Assembly (NCBI GenBank): GCA_947259235.1
Contig: CAMYLL010000091.1
Coordinates: forward strand, 1 to 8,710
Origin: an uncultured Pseudodesulfovibrio sp.
GTDB taxonomy: Bacteria; Desulfobacterota; Desulfovibrionia; Desulfovibrionales; Desulfovibrionaceae
Direction of reading: 5' to 3'
DNA length: 8,710 nt
Position 1 is the first letter of the stretch. Every line of letters starts with the position of its first letter. The notes beneath the pieces are model-generated. The model did no database searches and had not been told where the DNA came from. It saw only the letters and a program-made list of their open reading frames with translations. Shown in pieces: positions 1 to 7,355 of this stretch. The translations under genes were made by a program, and so were the position numbers.

Positions 1-28
1 AAGAACTCACGGCCCCATCCATTGTCAT
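1..28 (-). CDS. Possible 5' end of a further gene (fragment at window edge)
   Basis: On the minus strand an ATG at 28-26 opens a frame that stays open to the window edge (first residues MTMDGAVSS). A second in-frame ATG lies at 22. The frame is also open upstream back to a stop inside the end of the peptidase-like gene, but no other common start codon occurs there. No convincing Shine-Dalgarno is seen; the best stretch is GGGCGA directly before the ATG, which is too close. If real, it lies 32 bases downstream of the M28-like gene and would be its operon neighbour. A second FtsX-type permease is a common partner in such clusters, but nothing in nine codons shows this. It could equally be noncoding. 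Confidence 0.25.
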
Positions 29-60
29 TTCGCCCGAATAGTCAGCGCATTGTTCAATCG

Positions 61-2406
61 TTATGAGCGGTTGCCAGACTTAGCAACAATATTTTCAAAA
101 TGCGCCAAGCGAAAAGCCTCGATGACGGCCTTGTGATAGCTGGCCTTCCTGTTGGCCAGCCCGGGGATGCGGAAGTTGCCCGCGGTGTCCACCATTGCAT
201 AGCTGCGGGTCTGCCACTGGAAGGCGAGGACCACCATGTCAGTGCCCGGCCGGTCCGGGAAAATCTCGCCCTTGCGCAGCAGGTTTGCCCGCCCTTCCAG
301 AGTGACGAAATGATTGTCGGCGCGCTCTCCCGCGTTATCCAGGGGCTGGTTGGCCAGGGCGGCGGTCAGGGCGCGGATCAGCCCGGCCTGTTTGCGCACA
401 AAGGCGTGGTTCACGCGACCGGGAAGATCATAGGGCGTGCCCCAGGCCGGGCGCGCATCGTGGATGGTGGCCAGGGTGAACCCGGCGAACCCGGCCAGGG
501 CCATGGGCTCGCCGCCCAGCTCCGGCATGTCGGGCAGATAGCTCTGCCAGGCGCGCCTGCCGGGACGCAGCGTGTCCTGAAAGAGTGCGGCCTCGTCCGC
601 CCGGGTCCGGGCGAGCCCGCTCACAGCGTTCTTGAGCAGTATATCCAACGGGCGGAAGAAGGCGGTCCGGTTGACGCTGGGCATCAGGTCATGGAGCCAC
701 CCCTTGTCGAAACCGCCCACGCCGTCGCCATGGCTGGAAAGATAGAGGGAAACATGGGCGGCCACGCTCCGCTCGCCGATGACGTCACGCAGGGCCCGGG
801 CTGACTTGATGTCCTCCAACTGTCCGGCGGCGTCTTCGAGTATGGCGGCCTGGCTCTCCCTGGCCGGGGCCACGAAGTCGGCGAGGATGACCCGCTCCTC
901 GTCGAGCAGGGGAAAGTCCGCAATGGTGGAGTTGACCCAGTTGAGCCGCCTCAGCAGAAGACGCTGGGCCGCCAGATGCTTGATCCGGTCCTGGCGGGCC
1001 GCCTCGGTCATGGCAGAGTGGCCCTTGCCCGGCCTGATTGCACCACGCCCCTCCAGGCCCACGGGGCTCATACGGCCCATCTGGCCCCCATGCCCCATCC
1101 CGGCCTTCTCGGCCACCGTGGACATGTCGTCCATCTCACCCATCTCGACGACCTCGGCGGCCATGCCCATCTGCTCTGGCATGCCCATTTGCTCCGGCTG
1201 GCCCATTTGCTCCGGCTGGCCCATGAGGCGCAGCCGCATCAGCTCGTTGGTCAGGTCGTCCTCGCGGTCGCGCACCACGGCCTTGATGGCCCGCTTGATC
1301 AGGGCGCGGTCCGCCTCGTCGGCCATGATGTCGTCGGCAAAGGGGTTCGGGGCGTCGAGTATCTCCAGCAGTCGGGTGGCTTCATCCACCCGCTGATCGA
1401 GTTCATTCTTGCGGCTTTTCAGCAGCTTGCCCTTGGTCACCAGGGCCCAGGTGAATTCACGCATGCCCGCCTGGGCGCATTCCTTGCCCGCCGAGGCCAC
1501 CAGCAGGACAGACCGCTTGGGCGGATGCGCGGCGAACCCGGCGGCCACGTCCATGAGGGTGGCGATGGACACGGCTTCGTCCGCACCCGGGGCCTCGCCC
1601 GCCACCAGCCCGGTGGAGTCGTAGAACGCCTCGATGATAAGGGTCTGCTTTGCCAGCTCCGGGTCGCTGCCCGGGATCAGGCAATAGACGTTCTGGGCGC
1701 GGACATTGCGCCAACCGGCGCGGGACGAGAGCCGGGCCGTGGCCAGATGGCGCGGGCCGGATGCAGTGATATCCCCGCCCAGCACCGAGCGCGCCTGATC
1801 CAGAGACATCCAGAAGATCGGGAAATCAACCGGCGTCAGCTCGAATTTCGAATCAAAGAGAGAGCGGGGAGACGGGCCGCCGTCACCGCCCTGCCCCAGG
1901 TAGATAAGGGCGCGTGCGCCGAGCATGGCCGCGTTGGTCCAGTTCTTGGCCGAGTCCATGTCCATGAGGACCGTGGCGCCGGAAACGTCCAGCCCGTCGA
2001 AATCATTGAGTTCGCCCTTCCCCACATAGATGAGGGGGCCGTGGAATCCGGGCGGGGCCACCGCGCCGGTGGACAGGGCGTTGGAGCGCATCTGCCTGAG
2101 GCTGACCATGCCGCCGCCCATGATGTGCAGCTCCGCACCCCGGGACAGCATGACCGGGACATGAAAGGTCTGCCGCCCCGGTTCGACGCCGGGGAGCAGT
2201 CGCCGCAGCTCGGATTCGACCATGTCCGCAGCGCGGATGGCGCCCACGGACCCCGGGGAGCGGTCGCCCAGAGCGGCGAGGCGCTCGATGAATCCCCGGC
2301 TGCCGTGGGGTGCGGACGCCGTGGCAGGGGGCGCGCCGCCCGCCGAAAGCGGCAGGGACAGAAGAAGAACGCCCAGAAGCAGAGCGGTCAGCCCGCGCCG
2401 GACCAT
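61..2406 (-). CDS. Exported M28-family peptidase-like protein with degenerate active site and Met-rich repeat
   Basis: The protein has 781 residues. Residues 1-25 form a signal peptide (VRR, then a Leu-rich core, then small residues), so it should act in the periplasm or outside the cell. Residues about 120-175 resemble a protease-associated (PA) insert. Residues about 255-320 match the M28 core: a beta strand, 'FYDST' (261-265), 'PGADEA' (273-278), then 'AGKEC' (306-310). M28 enzymes normally have His where F261 stands and a Glu-Glu pair where K308-E309 stands, so a metal ligand and the catalytic base look lost. A helical insert (about 325-545) contains a Met-rich repeat. The M28-like fold resumes at 'SSHGDG' (557-562) and 'GTPYDLP' (656-662). 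A short beta-rich C-terminal domain (about 698-770) resembles carboxypeptidase regulatory domains. It starts 3 bases after the ABC ATPase stop, with a purine-rich GAGGGGG Shine-Dalgarno, so it is translated with the transporter. It may be a binding or scaffold partner of that transporter rather than a protease. Fold assignment is fairly safe; function is not. Confidence 0.8.
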   Translation of the reverse strand: MVRRGLTALLLGVLLLSLPLSAGGAPPATASAPHGSRGFIERLAALGDRSPGSVGAIRAADMVESELRRLLPGVEPGRQTFHVPVMLSRGAELHIMGGGMVSLRQMRSNALSTGAVAPPGFHGPLIYVGKGELNDFDGLDVSGATVLMDMDSAKNWTNAAMLGARALIYLGQGGDGGPSPRSLFDSKFELTPVDFPIFWMSLDQARSVLGGDITASGPRHLATARLSSRAGWRNVRAQNVYCLIPGSDPELAKQTLIIEAFYDSTGLVAGEAPGADEAVSIATLMDVAAGFAAHPPKRSVLLVASAGKECAQAGMREFTWALVTKGKLLKSRKNELDQRVDEATRLLEILDAPNPFADDIMADEADRALIKRAIKAVVRDREDDLTNELMRLRLMGQPEQMGQPEQMGMPEQMGMAAEVVEMGEMDDMSTVAEKAGMGHGGQMGRMSPVGLEGRGAIRPGKGHSAMTEAARQDRIKHLAAQRLLLRRLNWVNSTIADFPLLDEERVILADFVAPARESQAAILEDAAGQLEDIKSARALRDVIGERSVAAHVSLYLSSHGDGVGGFDKGWLHDLMPSVNRTAFFRPLDILLKNAVSGLARTRADEAALFQDTLRPGRRAWQSYLPDMPELGGEPMALAGFAGFTLATIHDARPAWGTPYDLPGRVNHAFVRKQAGLIRALTAALANQPLDNAGERADNHFVTLEGRANLLRKGEIFPDRPGTDMVVLAFQWQTRSYAMVDTAGNFRIPGLANRKASYHKAVIEAFRLAHFENIVAKSGNRS
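1165..1218 (-). repeat. Three tandem 18-base repeats coding QPEQMG/MPEQMG
   Basis: Three tandem 18-base units lie inside the M28-like gene (1201-1218, 1183-1200, 1165-1182; 3-base extension at both ends). The first two in coding order are identical and the third differs at a few bases. They encode residues 397-414 as QPEQMG, QPEQMG, MPEQMG. The flank continues in the same Met/Gly style, giving 12 methionines between residues 395 and 446. Such in-frame repeats change copy number easily without breaking the frame. Confidence 0.9.
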
Positions 2407-2409
2407 GGG

Positions 2410-3198
<789 letters not shown>

Positions 3199-3207
3199 AG
3201 ACTCTTC

Positions 3208-3900
3208 CTAGTGCTCGGCCCTGATGGCGTTGATGGGTTCCATGCGGGCGGCCACGAGGGCGGGGTAGAGAACGCCCAGCAGGCTGAGGAGGCATCCGGC
3301 CAGGGTGGCCATGCCCACGGAGCCGAGCATCCCCGCCCAGGGCAGATCGGCCCAGGCGGCCAGACCAAAACGGACCGCCCCGGTCAAAAGGGATATGAGC
3401 CCGCCCAAAACGGCCCCTATGGACGCGCCCAGGAGCCCCTGCATGGCCGCCTCAAGCAAAAAGAGGCGCAGGATCATGGAATCAAGCGCGCCCAGGCACT
3501 TCATGACCCCTATCTCGGAAAACCGCTCCGTGACGGACATAAGCTGGGCGTTGACGATGCCCACCGTGCACACCAGCAGGGAGAGAATGACGATCCACCG
3601 CTCCTTGGCCGACATGGAGACCGCGCCGTCGGCCAGGTCGACATCGTACCCGGCGGCGGACAAGGCCGTGGCCGCATCGCGCCCGCCGTGCACGAGCAGT
3701 CCGCCGGCCACATCGAGATTGACCAGCACGAAGGCGAGAAACGACACGGCCAGCACCAGGCTCGACACGGTGATCATAGACCTGAAGAAACGGACCTGCA
3801 GGCTCTTGAAGCTGATTTCCACGGACTTGGCAAAGGAGAGGGTGATGAGCCGGTCGATGCGCCCCTTGGATTTCCCCGCCCCTGCTGCTTGCTTGGTCAT
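3208..3900 (-). CDS. Minimal FtsX/MacB-type ABC permease
   Basis: This is the membrane partner of the neighbouring ATPase. Counting from ATG 3900, the 230 residues show a cytoplasmic N-terminus with an amphipathic stretch, TM1 about 42-66, a short outside loop about 67-100, TM2 about 102-122, a cytoplasmic coupling segment 'TERFSEIGVMKCLGA' (124-138), TM3 about 145-172, TM4 about 193-214, and the family end motif 'YPALVAARMEPINAIRAE' (212-229). The coupling segment and end motif are the FtsX/MacB hallmarks. MacB and LolC/E proteins are about 400 residues because some 200 residues sit between TM1 and TM2; here only about 35 remain. ATG 3900 is preferred because GGTGA sits 4 bases upstream. A GTG at 3936 in the same frame would fall almost on the predicted transcription start. 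First gene of the operon with the ATPase (9-base gap). Confidence 0.9.
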   Translation of the reverse strand: MTKQAAGAGKSKGRIDRLITLSFAKSVEISFKSLQVRFFRSMITVSSLVLAVSFLAFVLVNLDVAGGLLVHGGRDAATALSAAGYDVDLADGAVSMSAKERWIVILSLLVCTVGIVNAQLMSVTERFSEIGVMKCLGALDSMILRLFLLEAAMQGLLGASIGAVLGGLISLLTGAVRFGLAAWADLPWAGMLGSVGMATLAGCLLSLLGVLYPALVAARMEPINAIRAEH

Positions 3901-3904
3901 GGGG

Positions 3905-3909
3905 TCACC
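3905..3909 (-). promoter_or_regulatory. Ribosome binding site deciding the permease start
   Basis: GGTGA, 4 bases upstream of ATG 3900, fits the 16S rRNA tail. The alternative GTG at 3936 has GGAG only 3 bases away and lies within a few bases of the predicted transcript start, so the ATG is favoured. Confidence 0.5.
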
Positions 3910-3945
3910 CCGCAAATTAAACGGCTGATTTTCCACATTCTCCAG

Positions 3946-3974
3946 ACTTTATGCACAAGCGTCCTCCGTGACAA
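3946..3974 (-). promoter_or_regulatory. Predicted sigma70-like promoter of the permease-ATPase-M28 operon
   Basis: Reading the minus strand, TTGTCA (3974-3969; 5 of 6 to TTGACA), a 17-base spacer and TAAAGT (3951-3946; 4 of 6 to TATAAT) form a well-spaced promoter. It lies between the deacetylase stop codon (3978) and the permease start. Transcription would begin near 3939, leaving a leader of about 38 bases. This suggests the ABC operon is transcribed independently of the deacetylase gene. Confidence 0.55.
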
Positions 3975-3996
3975 GTTCTAAACGTGCGGCGGACGC
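3959..3996. repeat. Inverted repeat around the -35 box and deacetylase stop
   Basis: GCGTCCTCC (3959-3967) and GGCGGACGC (3988-3996) are complementary at 8 of 9 positions across a 20-base spacer. The spacer contains the predicted -35 box (3969-3974) and the deacetylase stop codon. It could be an operator dyad or an RNA hairpin at the end of the deacetylase message. No U-tract follows it on the minus strand, so it is not a standard intrinsic terminator. Confidence 0.4.
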
Positions 3997-4817
3997 GTTT
4001 TTTTCATGCCCGCCGCGCCTCGGAGACGGTCCAGCCTGATGGGTTCAAGGCCCGATGCAGCCACAACCGCAAGCAGGCGATCGAGGAACTCCAGGGCCGC
4101 AGCGTTCATGCGCTGATGATGCAGCATGAACCCGATGCGCCCCGTCTGCGCCGCAGCGGCGACCTCGTCGACCAGGGCGCGCACCCCCTGTTCCGGGTCG
4201 GCCTCGCGCCGGGTGTGCAGGTCCACGTTGACGGGGATGTCGGGCAGCTCCGGAGGCAGGGGCACTGCGCGCTGCGCCCCGTCCGAGCGCGACACGGCCG
4301 CATATCCGGCCCGGAGCAGGATATCCCCTGTCTCGGCGTCGAAACGGTTCCAGGGCGGGGTGAAAACCGGGCAAAAGCTCTCGCCCATGATCTCCTCCAG
4401 CCGGGCGCGGCCCCGGGCAAGGTCCGCGGCCTTGGCGTCCCGGTCCCTGTCCGTGCCGAACTCGCCCTTCTTGCCCTCCCGCTGATGGTTCACGTGCCGC
4501 CATCCGTGCTGATGCCAGCACCAGAGGTCGGCGTCGCCGGCCCATTCCCGCAGGACGGCCCACCGAGGCGCGGTGAGCCAGGCGGGCGTCACGGCCAGAT
4601 GGAGCGGCAGCCCGTGATCGCGAAACAGGGCCATCATCCGACGGCACGCCTCCCCCGGCACGGCCACGTCGTCGGCGCGAAAAAAGACCCCGGTCCCGGC
4701 AGGCGCGGCGCACAGCGTAGCGGACAGCTCGCCCACGGCCCGCTCAAGGAGGTCCGGCCCGGCGGTCCATAGGGAAGAGATCACGGATTTGACGATCATA
4801 ATGCGCACGAATAGCAC
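3978..4817 (-). CDS. Polysaccharide deacetylase-like (CE4/NodB-fold) protein, cytoplasmic
   Basis: The protein has up to 279 residues with the CE4 motif order. 'FRADDV' (46-51) supplies the base/metal pair D49-D50, 'HGWRH' (104-108) the two metal-binding histidines, 'FTPPWNRFD' (152-160) the active-site wall, and 'FMLHH' (230-234) the late histidine. CE4 enzymes remove N- or O-acetyl groups from sugars using a divalent metal; the real substrate here is unknown. No signal peptide or membrane segment is visible, so it probably acts in the cytoplasm on a small sugar, a precursor or a non-sugar amide. The start is uncertain: GTG 4817 gives the longest form but lies 1 base from the G-rich Shine-Dalgarno. 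GTG 4808 is about 10 bases from it, and ATG 4799 is the first ATG; the choice alters only 3-6 residues. It follows the LysR gene on the same strand after about 105 bases, and the ABC operon promoter follows its stop. Confidence 0.8.
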   Translation of the reverse strand: MLFVRIMIVKSVISSLWTAGPDLLERAVGELSATLCAAPAGTGVFFRADDVAVPGEACRRMMALFRDHGLPLHLAVTPAWLTAPRWAVLREWAGDADLWCWHQHGWRHVNHQREGKKGEFGTDRDRDAKAADLARGRARLEEIMGESFCPVFTPPWNRFDAETGDILLRAGYAAVSRSDGAQRAVPLPPELPDIPVNVDLHTRREADPEQGVRALVDEVAAAAQTGRIGFMLHHQRMNAAALEFLDRLLAVVAASGLEPIRLDRLRGAAGMKKTRPPHV

Positions 4818-4922
4818 ACCCCCCGCCCTTATGGCAAAAGGGGAAACGCGGCCTGCACGGGCGCAGACGAAGAGGCGTTGACGAAGAGGAGGAGGCCGGA
4901 AAAGGAAGGCGTCGCGGAGCGG

Positions 4923-5819
4923 TCAGGCCACCAGCGCCTTGCCCTGGCCGCCCAGGACCGAGCGGACCACGTCGCGGAACTCGCGCACCGGCGAGGTGTA
5001 GCCCCGGCCAGCAGGATAGGAAAGGCACAGCGGAACCTGAAGGGTCTCGGGCCAGAGCACGGCCTGGCCCGCGTCGGCCAGCCGCCTGCCGTCGTCCTCC
5101 CGCAGCACGGCCACCCCCATGCCCTCGGCCACCAGCTCGCGCATGATGTTCTCGTCCACGGTCTGCTCCACCGGGTTCGGCTCCACGCCGTAGGCGGACA
5201 TGCGCTCGCGCACGGCCACATGGAAGGGACACCCTCTAAAGGAATATATCCAGGGCAGGGCGGCCAGCGCCCGCCAATCCCCGGGCTTCACCCGGTCGGC
5301 CATGGCCGTGGGGATGGCGATGACCAGCGTGGCCGAGGCCACGAACTCGTCATGCACGCCCTCCTCGCCCCACATGCCGTAGCGGAAGCCCACGTGCATC
5401 TCGCCCGAACGCAGCGAGTTAGCGGTGTAGCGGCTCTGGGAAACGATGAAGGAGAGCTGCACCCCGGGCACGGCGGTGCGCATGTAGCGGGCCAGCTCGG
5501 CCATGCGCAAAAAGGCCGGGTCGGTATTGAGCCCCACGATGAGCCGGGCCTCGGACGTGCACTTGAGGCTCGCGCCCCTGGAGCGGAAGTCCTCCATCGC
5601 CTGGACCGCGCTGCGCGCATAGGGGAGCAGGGTCTCGCCCTCGGAGGTCAGGGCCATGCCCCGCGCCTGACGCACGAACAAGGGATAGCCCAGCCAGTCC
5701 TCCAGCTGCTTGATCTGCCCGCTCAGGGCCGACTGGCTCAGGAAAAGGGACTCTGCGGCGCGGGTCAGGTTGCCCTCAAAGGCCACGGCCAGGTAACACT
5801 GCAACTTCCGAATATCCAT
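4923..5819 (-). CDS. LysR-family transcriptional regulator
   Basis: The 298-residue length is standard for the family. The N-terminal winged helix-turn-helix (about 1-60) is classic: 'MDIRKLQCYLAVAFEGNLTRAA', then 'SQSALSGQIKQLE' as recognition region and 'LGYPLFVR' with 'LTSEGE' closing the wing. A linker helix (about 61-85) leads to the periplasmic-binding-like effector domain (about 90-290). The start is ATG 5819 because GGAGG lies 4 bases upstream and the family always begins this way; an upstream in-frame start at 5879 would add 20 untypical residues. It is divergent from the APC permease gene, with a 130-base shared control region, which is the usual layout when a LysR regulator controls its neighbour and represses itself. 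The effector is unknown; an amino acid is a reasonable guess from the neighbouring transporter. Confidence 0.93.
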   Translation of the reverse strand: MDIRKLQCYLAVAFEGNLTRAAESLFLSQSALSGQIKQLEDWLGYPLFVRQARGMALTSEGETLLPYARSAVQAMEDFRSRGASLKCTSEARLIVGLNTDPAFLRMAELARYMRTAVPGVQLSFIVSQSRYTANSLRSGEMHVGFRYGMWGEEGVHDEFVASATLVIAIPTAMADRVKPGDWRALAALPWIYSFRGCPFHVAVRERMSAYGVEPNPVEQTVDENIMRELVAEGMGVAVLREDDGRRLADAGQAVLWPETLQVPLCLSYPAGRGYTSPVREFRDVVRSVLGGQGKALVA

Positions 5820-5949
5820 GCTCCCTCCGAAACCGCCCGGATCATCGGGCAAGCGTTCAGCATTTGCGAACGGTCCCAAAACAAATTCAAATTGGATTTT
5901 CCACGCTCATTCCATGATAAGGACAAAAAATCAAGGCGGAAAAACAACC
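5820..5949. promoter_or_regulatory. Divergent control region between LysR regulator and APC permease
   Basis: This 130-base gap is less GC-rich than its surroundings. It contains the Shine-Dalgarno of the regulator (GGAGG, 5828-5824 on minus), a 5-base inverted repeat GCCCG-N6-CGGGC (5835-5850), the dyad described separately (5854-5872), and an AT-rich stretch (5879-5945). A weak plus-strand promoter can be read as TTGGAT (5892-5897) and, 18 bases on, GATAAG (5916-5921). AAGGCGG (5933-5939) is the permease Shine-Dalgarno, 10 bases before ATG 5950. The promoter boxes are poor matches. Confidence 0.55.
5854..5872. promoter_or_regulatory. Candidate LysR-type operator (T-N11-A dyad)
   Basis: CGTTC-N9-GAACG is a perfect 5-base-arm inverted repeat. 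Its centre contains a T-N11-A element (5857-5869), the core of LysR-family recognition boxes. It lies about 35 bases upstream of the regulator's start codon and about 20 bases upstream of the best -35 candidate for the permease, a typical position for autorepression and activation from one site. Identified by eye from one copy only. Confidence 0.45.
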
Positions 5950-7269
5950 ATGAGTCAACGGAAAATCGGAACGCTCTCCCTGTGCTGCATGATGGTCGGG
6001 GCCGTGCTCGGCTCGGGCATCATCATCCTGCCGCCCCTGGCCATCGAGGCGGCAGGACCGTGGGCACTCCCGGCCTGGGGGCTGACCGCCGCCTTTGGCG
6101 TGGGCTTTGCCTATGTCTTTGCCCGGGCCGGAACCATCATCCCGGGCGAGGGGGGCGCGGCCGACGCCGTGGACCTTGCCTTCGGCCCCGCTGCCAGGGA
6201 GCTGGCGGGCTATACCCTGGCCGGTGCAGCCCTGTTCGGCCCGGCCGCCGTCATGCTGACCATTGTGGACTACCTGCCCCCGGCCCTGCTGCCCGGCTCG
6301 CCTGCGGCCCGCGGCCTCGCCGCCGCCGCGGCCCAGGTGGCCTGCGCCGTCCTCCTTGCCAGCGGGCTGCGCACCATGAGCCGGGTGACCACGGTCCTGG
6401 CCACCACGGCCACGGCCCTGCTCCTGGCGGGTTCCGCCGTGACCCTGCTCTTTCATGCGGGGCCAGGCCTGACGGCGCGGGCCGCATCCCTGCCGCCCTT
6501 CGACGCCCCGGTCATGGGCTCCACCCTGCTCCTGCTCTTCTGGGCCGTGGTCGGCTGGGAGGTGGTGGGCAACTACGGGGCCGAGGTGGCAGACCCGCGC
6601 CGCACCGTGCCGCGTGCCGCCATCATGGCCGCGCTGGTGGTCGGGCTGGTCAGCCTGGCCGTGGCCGCCGGGCTGCAGCTGGGGCGGTTCCCGGCCCAGG
6701 CGGGCCACGGCGTGGCCGGGCTGCTCCACCCCTTGTTCGGCCCCCTGGCTCCCTGGATCATGGCCGGGCTGGTGTCCGCCCTGTGCCTGACCACTTATCT
6801 GATGTTCGTCGGCGGCGTGTCGCGGCTGGTTGCCCATCTGGCCCGCCAGGGCGGCCTGCCCGGACTGCTCGACAGGCGCAACACACGCGGCGTGCCCGTG
6901 GTGGTGGTCGCGCTGTACACCCTGGTCCACCTGCTCCAGATCGGCCTCGCCTCGCTGGGCGTCCTCGACGTGGCCGCACTGGTGACCATTGCGGACGGCT
7001 TCTTCCTGGCAAACGCCCTGCTCGGCACGCTGGCCGCCGCCCGCCTCTTCACCGCGCTCGTCCCCCGTCTGGTGGCCGCGCTCCTCGGGCTGGGCATCCT
7101 CGCGGTGCTGACCCACTCGGGCTGGCCGGTGCTGACCGCCCTCGCCTGCATGACGCTCGTCGTGGTCTGGCGGTCACGGCGGGCAGCCGCCCGGCTCCCC
7201 CGGCCGGACGCGCCCCGGCCAGACGCACCCCGGCCGGACGCCCCCCGGGAGGAAGGAGCCACGCCTTGA
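5950..7269 (+). CDS. APC-superfamily amino acid permease
   Basis: This 439-residue inner-membrane transporter has about 12 hydrophobic segments. TM1 carries the broken-helix motif 'GAVLGSGIIILPP' (17-29), where GSG I/F binds the amino group of substrates in this superfamily. 'GWEVVGNYGAEVADPRRTVPRA' (202-223) is the TM6-loop signature (E, then E..DP.R..PRA). Glycine-rich 'PGEGGAADAV' (65-74) follows TM2, as in other APC carriers. The overall plan is closest to YjeH-like amino acid exporters or exchangers, but direction and substrate cannot be read. The start is ATG 5950, with AAGGCGG 10 bases upstream; ATG 5914 in the same frame lacks a ribosome site and would add charged, non-membrane residues. 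The C-terminus (417-431) is a hydrophilic tail of three PRPDA repeats. Divergent LysR gene upstream, dapF 86 bases downstream on the same strand. Confidence 0.9.
   Translation: MSQRKIGTLSLCCMMVGAVLGSGIIILPPLAIEAAGPWALPAWGLTAAFGVGFAYVFARAGTIIPGEGGAADAVDLAFGPAARELAGYTLAGAALFGPAAVMLTIVDYLPPALLPGSPAARGLAAAAAQVACAVLLASGLRTMSRVTTVLATTATALLLAGSAVTLLFHAGPGLTARAASLPPFDAPVMGSTLLLLFWAVVGWEVVGNYGAEVADPRRTVPRAAIMAALVVGLVSLAVAAGLQLGRFPAQAGHGVAGLLHPLFGPLAPWIMAGLVSALCLTTYLMFVGGVSRLVAHLARQGGLPGLLDRRNTRGVPVVVVALYTLVHLLQIGLASLGVLDVAALVTIADGFFLANALLGTLAAARLFTALVPRLVAALLGLGILAVLTHSGWPVLTALACMTLVVVWRSRRAAARLPRPDAPRPDAPRPDAPREEGATP
7198..7242 (+). repeat. Three 15-base tandem repeats coding PRPDA at the permease C-terminus
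   Basis: Units at 7198-7212, 7213-7227 and 7228-7242 differ at only a few bases, and each encodes Pro-Arg-Pro-Asp-Ala. A partial fourth unit (Pro-Arg) follows before the acidic end. The tail is cytoplasmic by topology and probably disordered. Confidence 0.85.
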
Positions 7270-7294
7270 CATCAGCCCGGTTTCCATCAAGGAT
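7266..7294 (+). promoter_or_regulatory. Possible dapF promoter overlapping the permease stop
   Basis: A perfect TTGACA (7266-7271) overlaps the permease stop codon. At 17-base spacing the -10 would be AAGGAT (7289-7294), only 3 of 6 to consensus. The transcript would begin near 7301, about 55 bases before dapF. It could give dapF its own expression besides read-through from the permease gene. Confidence 0.3.
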
Positions 7295-7345
7295 TCACTC
7301 GCACGGCCCGGTTTAGCCCCGGCCGCCACAACCCAAAAAAGACAT

Positions 7346-7349
7346 GGAG
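7346..7349 (+). promoter_or_regulatory. Ribosome binding site deciding the dapF start
   Basis: GGAG at 7346-7349 lies 6 bases before ATG 7356, while the first ATG of the frame (7344) overlaps the site itself and has only an A-rich stretch upstream. Two further ATGs (7350, 7353) are too close. ATG 7356 is therefore the likely start. Confidence 0.6.
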
Positions 7350-7355
7350 ATGATG

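Noticed and set aside
3897..3938. A 13-codon mini-ORF (MWKISRLICGVTP) whose stop overlaps the permease ATG as ATGA, suggesting a leader peptide with coupling
   Set aside because: Its GGAG site is only 1 base from the ATG and the predicted transcript start is about at its first base. The permease has its own GGTGA site, so this may well be chance.
4866..4889. Direct repeat GACGAAGAGG, two copies 14 bases apart, between the LysR and deacetylase genes
   Set aside because: Only two short copies, with no regular array or link to a promoter; not enough to call an operator or CRISPR-like element.
5835..5850. Inverted repeat GCCCG-N6-CGGGC upstream of the LysR gene as a second operator
   Set aside because: Short GC-only arms are common in this DNA and it lacks the T-N11-A core with AT-rich contacts; kept only as a note within the intergenic region.
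5887..7116. A 409-codon minus-strand frame opposite the APC permease
   Set aside because: Gln/Gly/His-rich shadow of membrane helices; no family similarity and no ribosome site with context.
4878..7316. A plus-strand open frame of 812 codons crossing the LysR gene and the permease in another frame
   Set aside because: It spans two confident genes on both strands and the intergenic control region, and the translation is Arg/Gly/Pro-rich shadow sequence.
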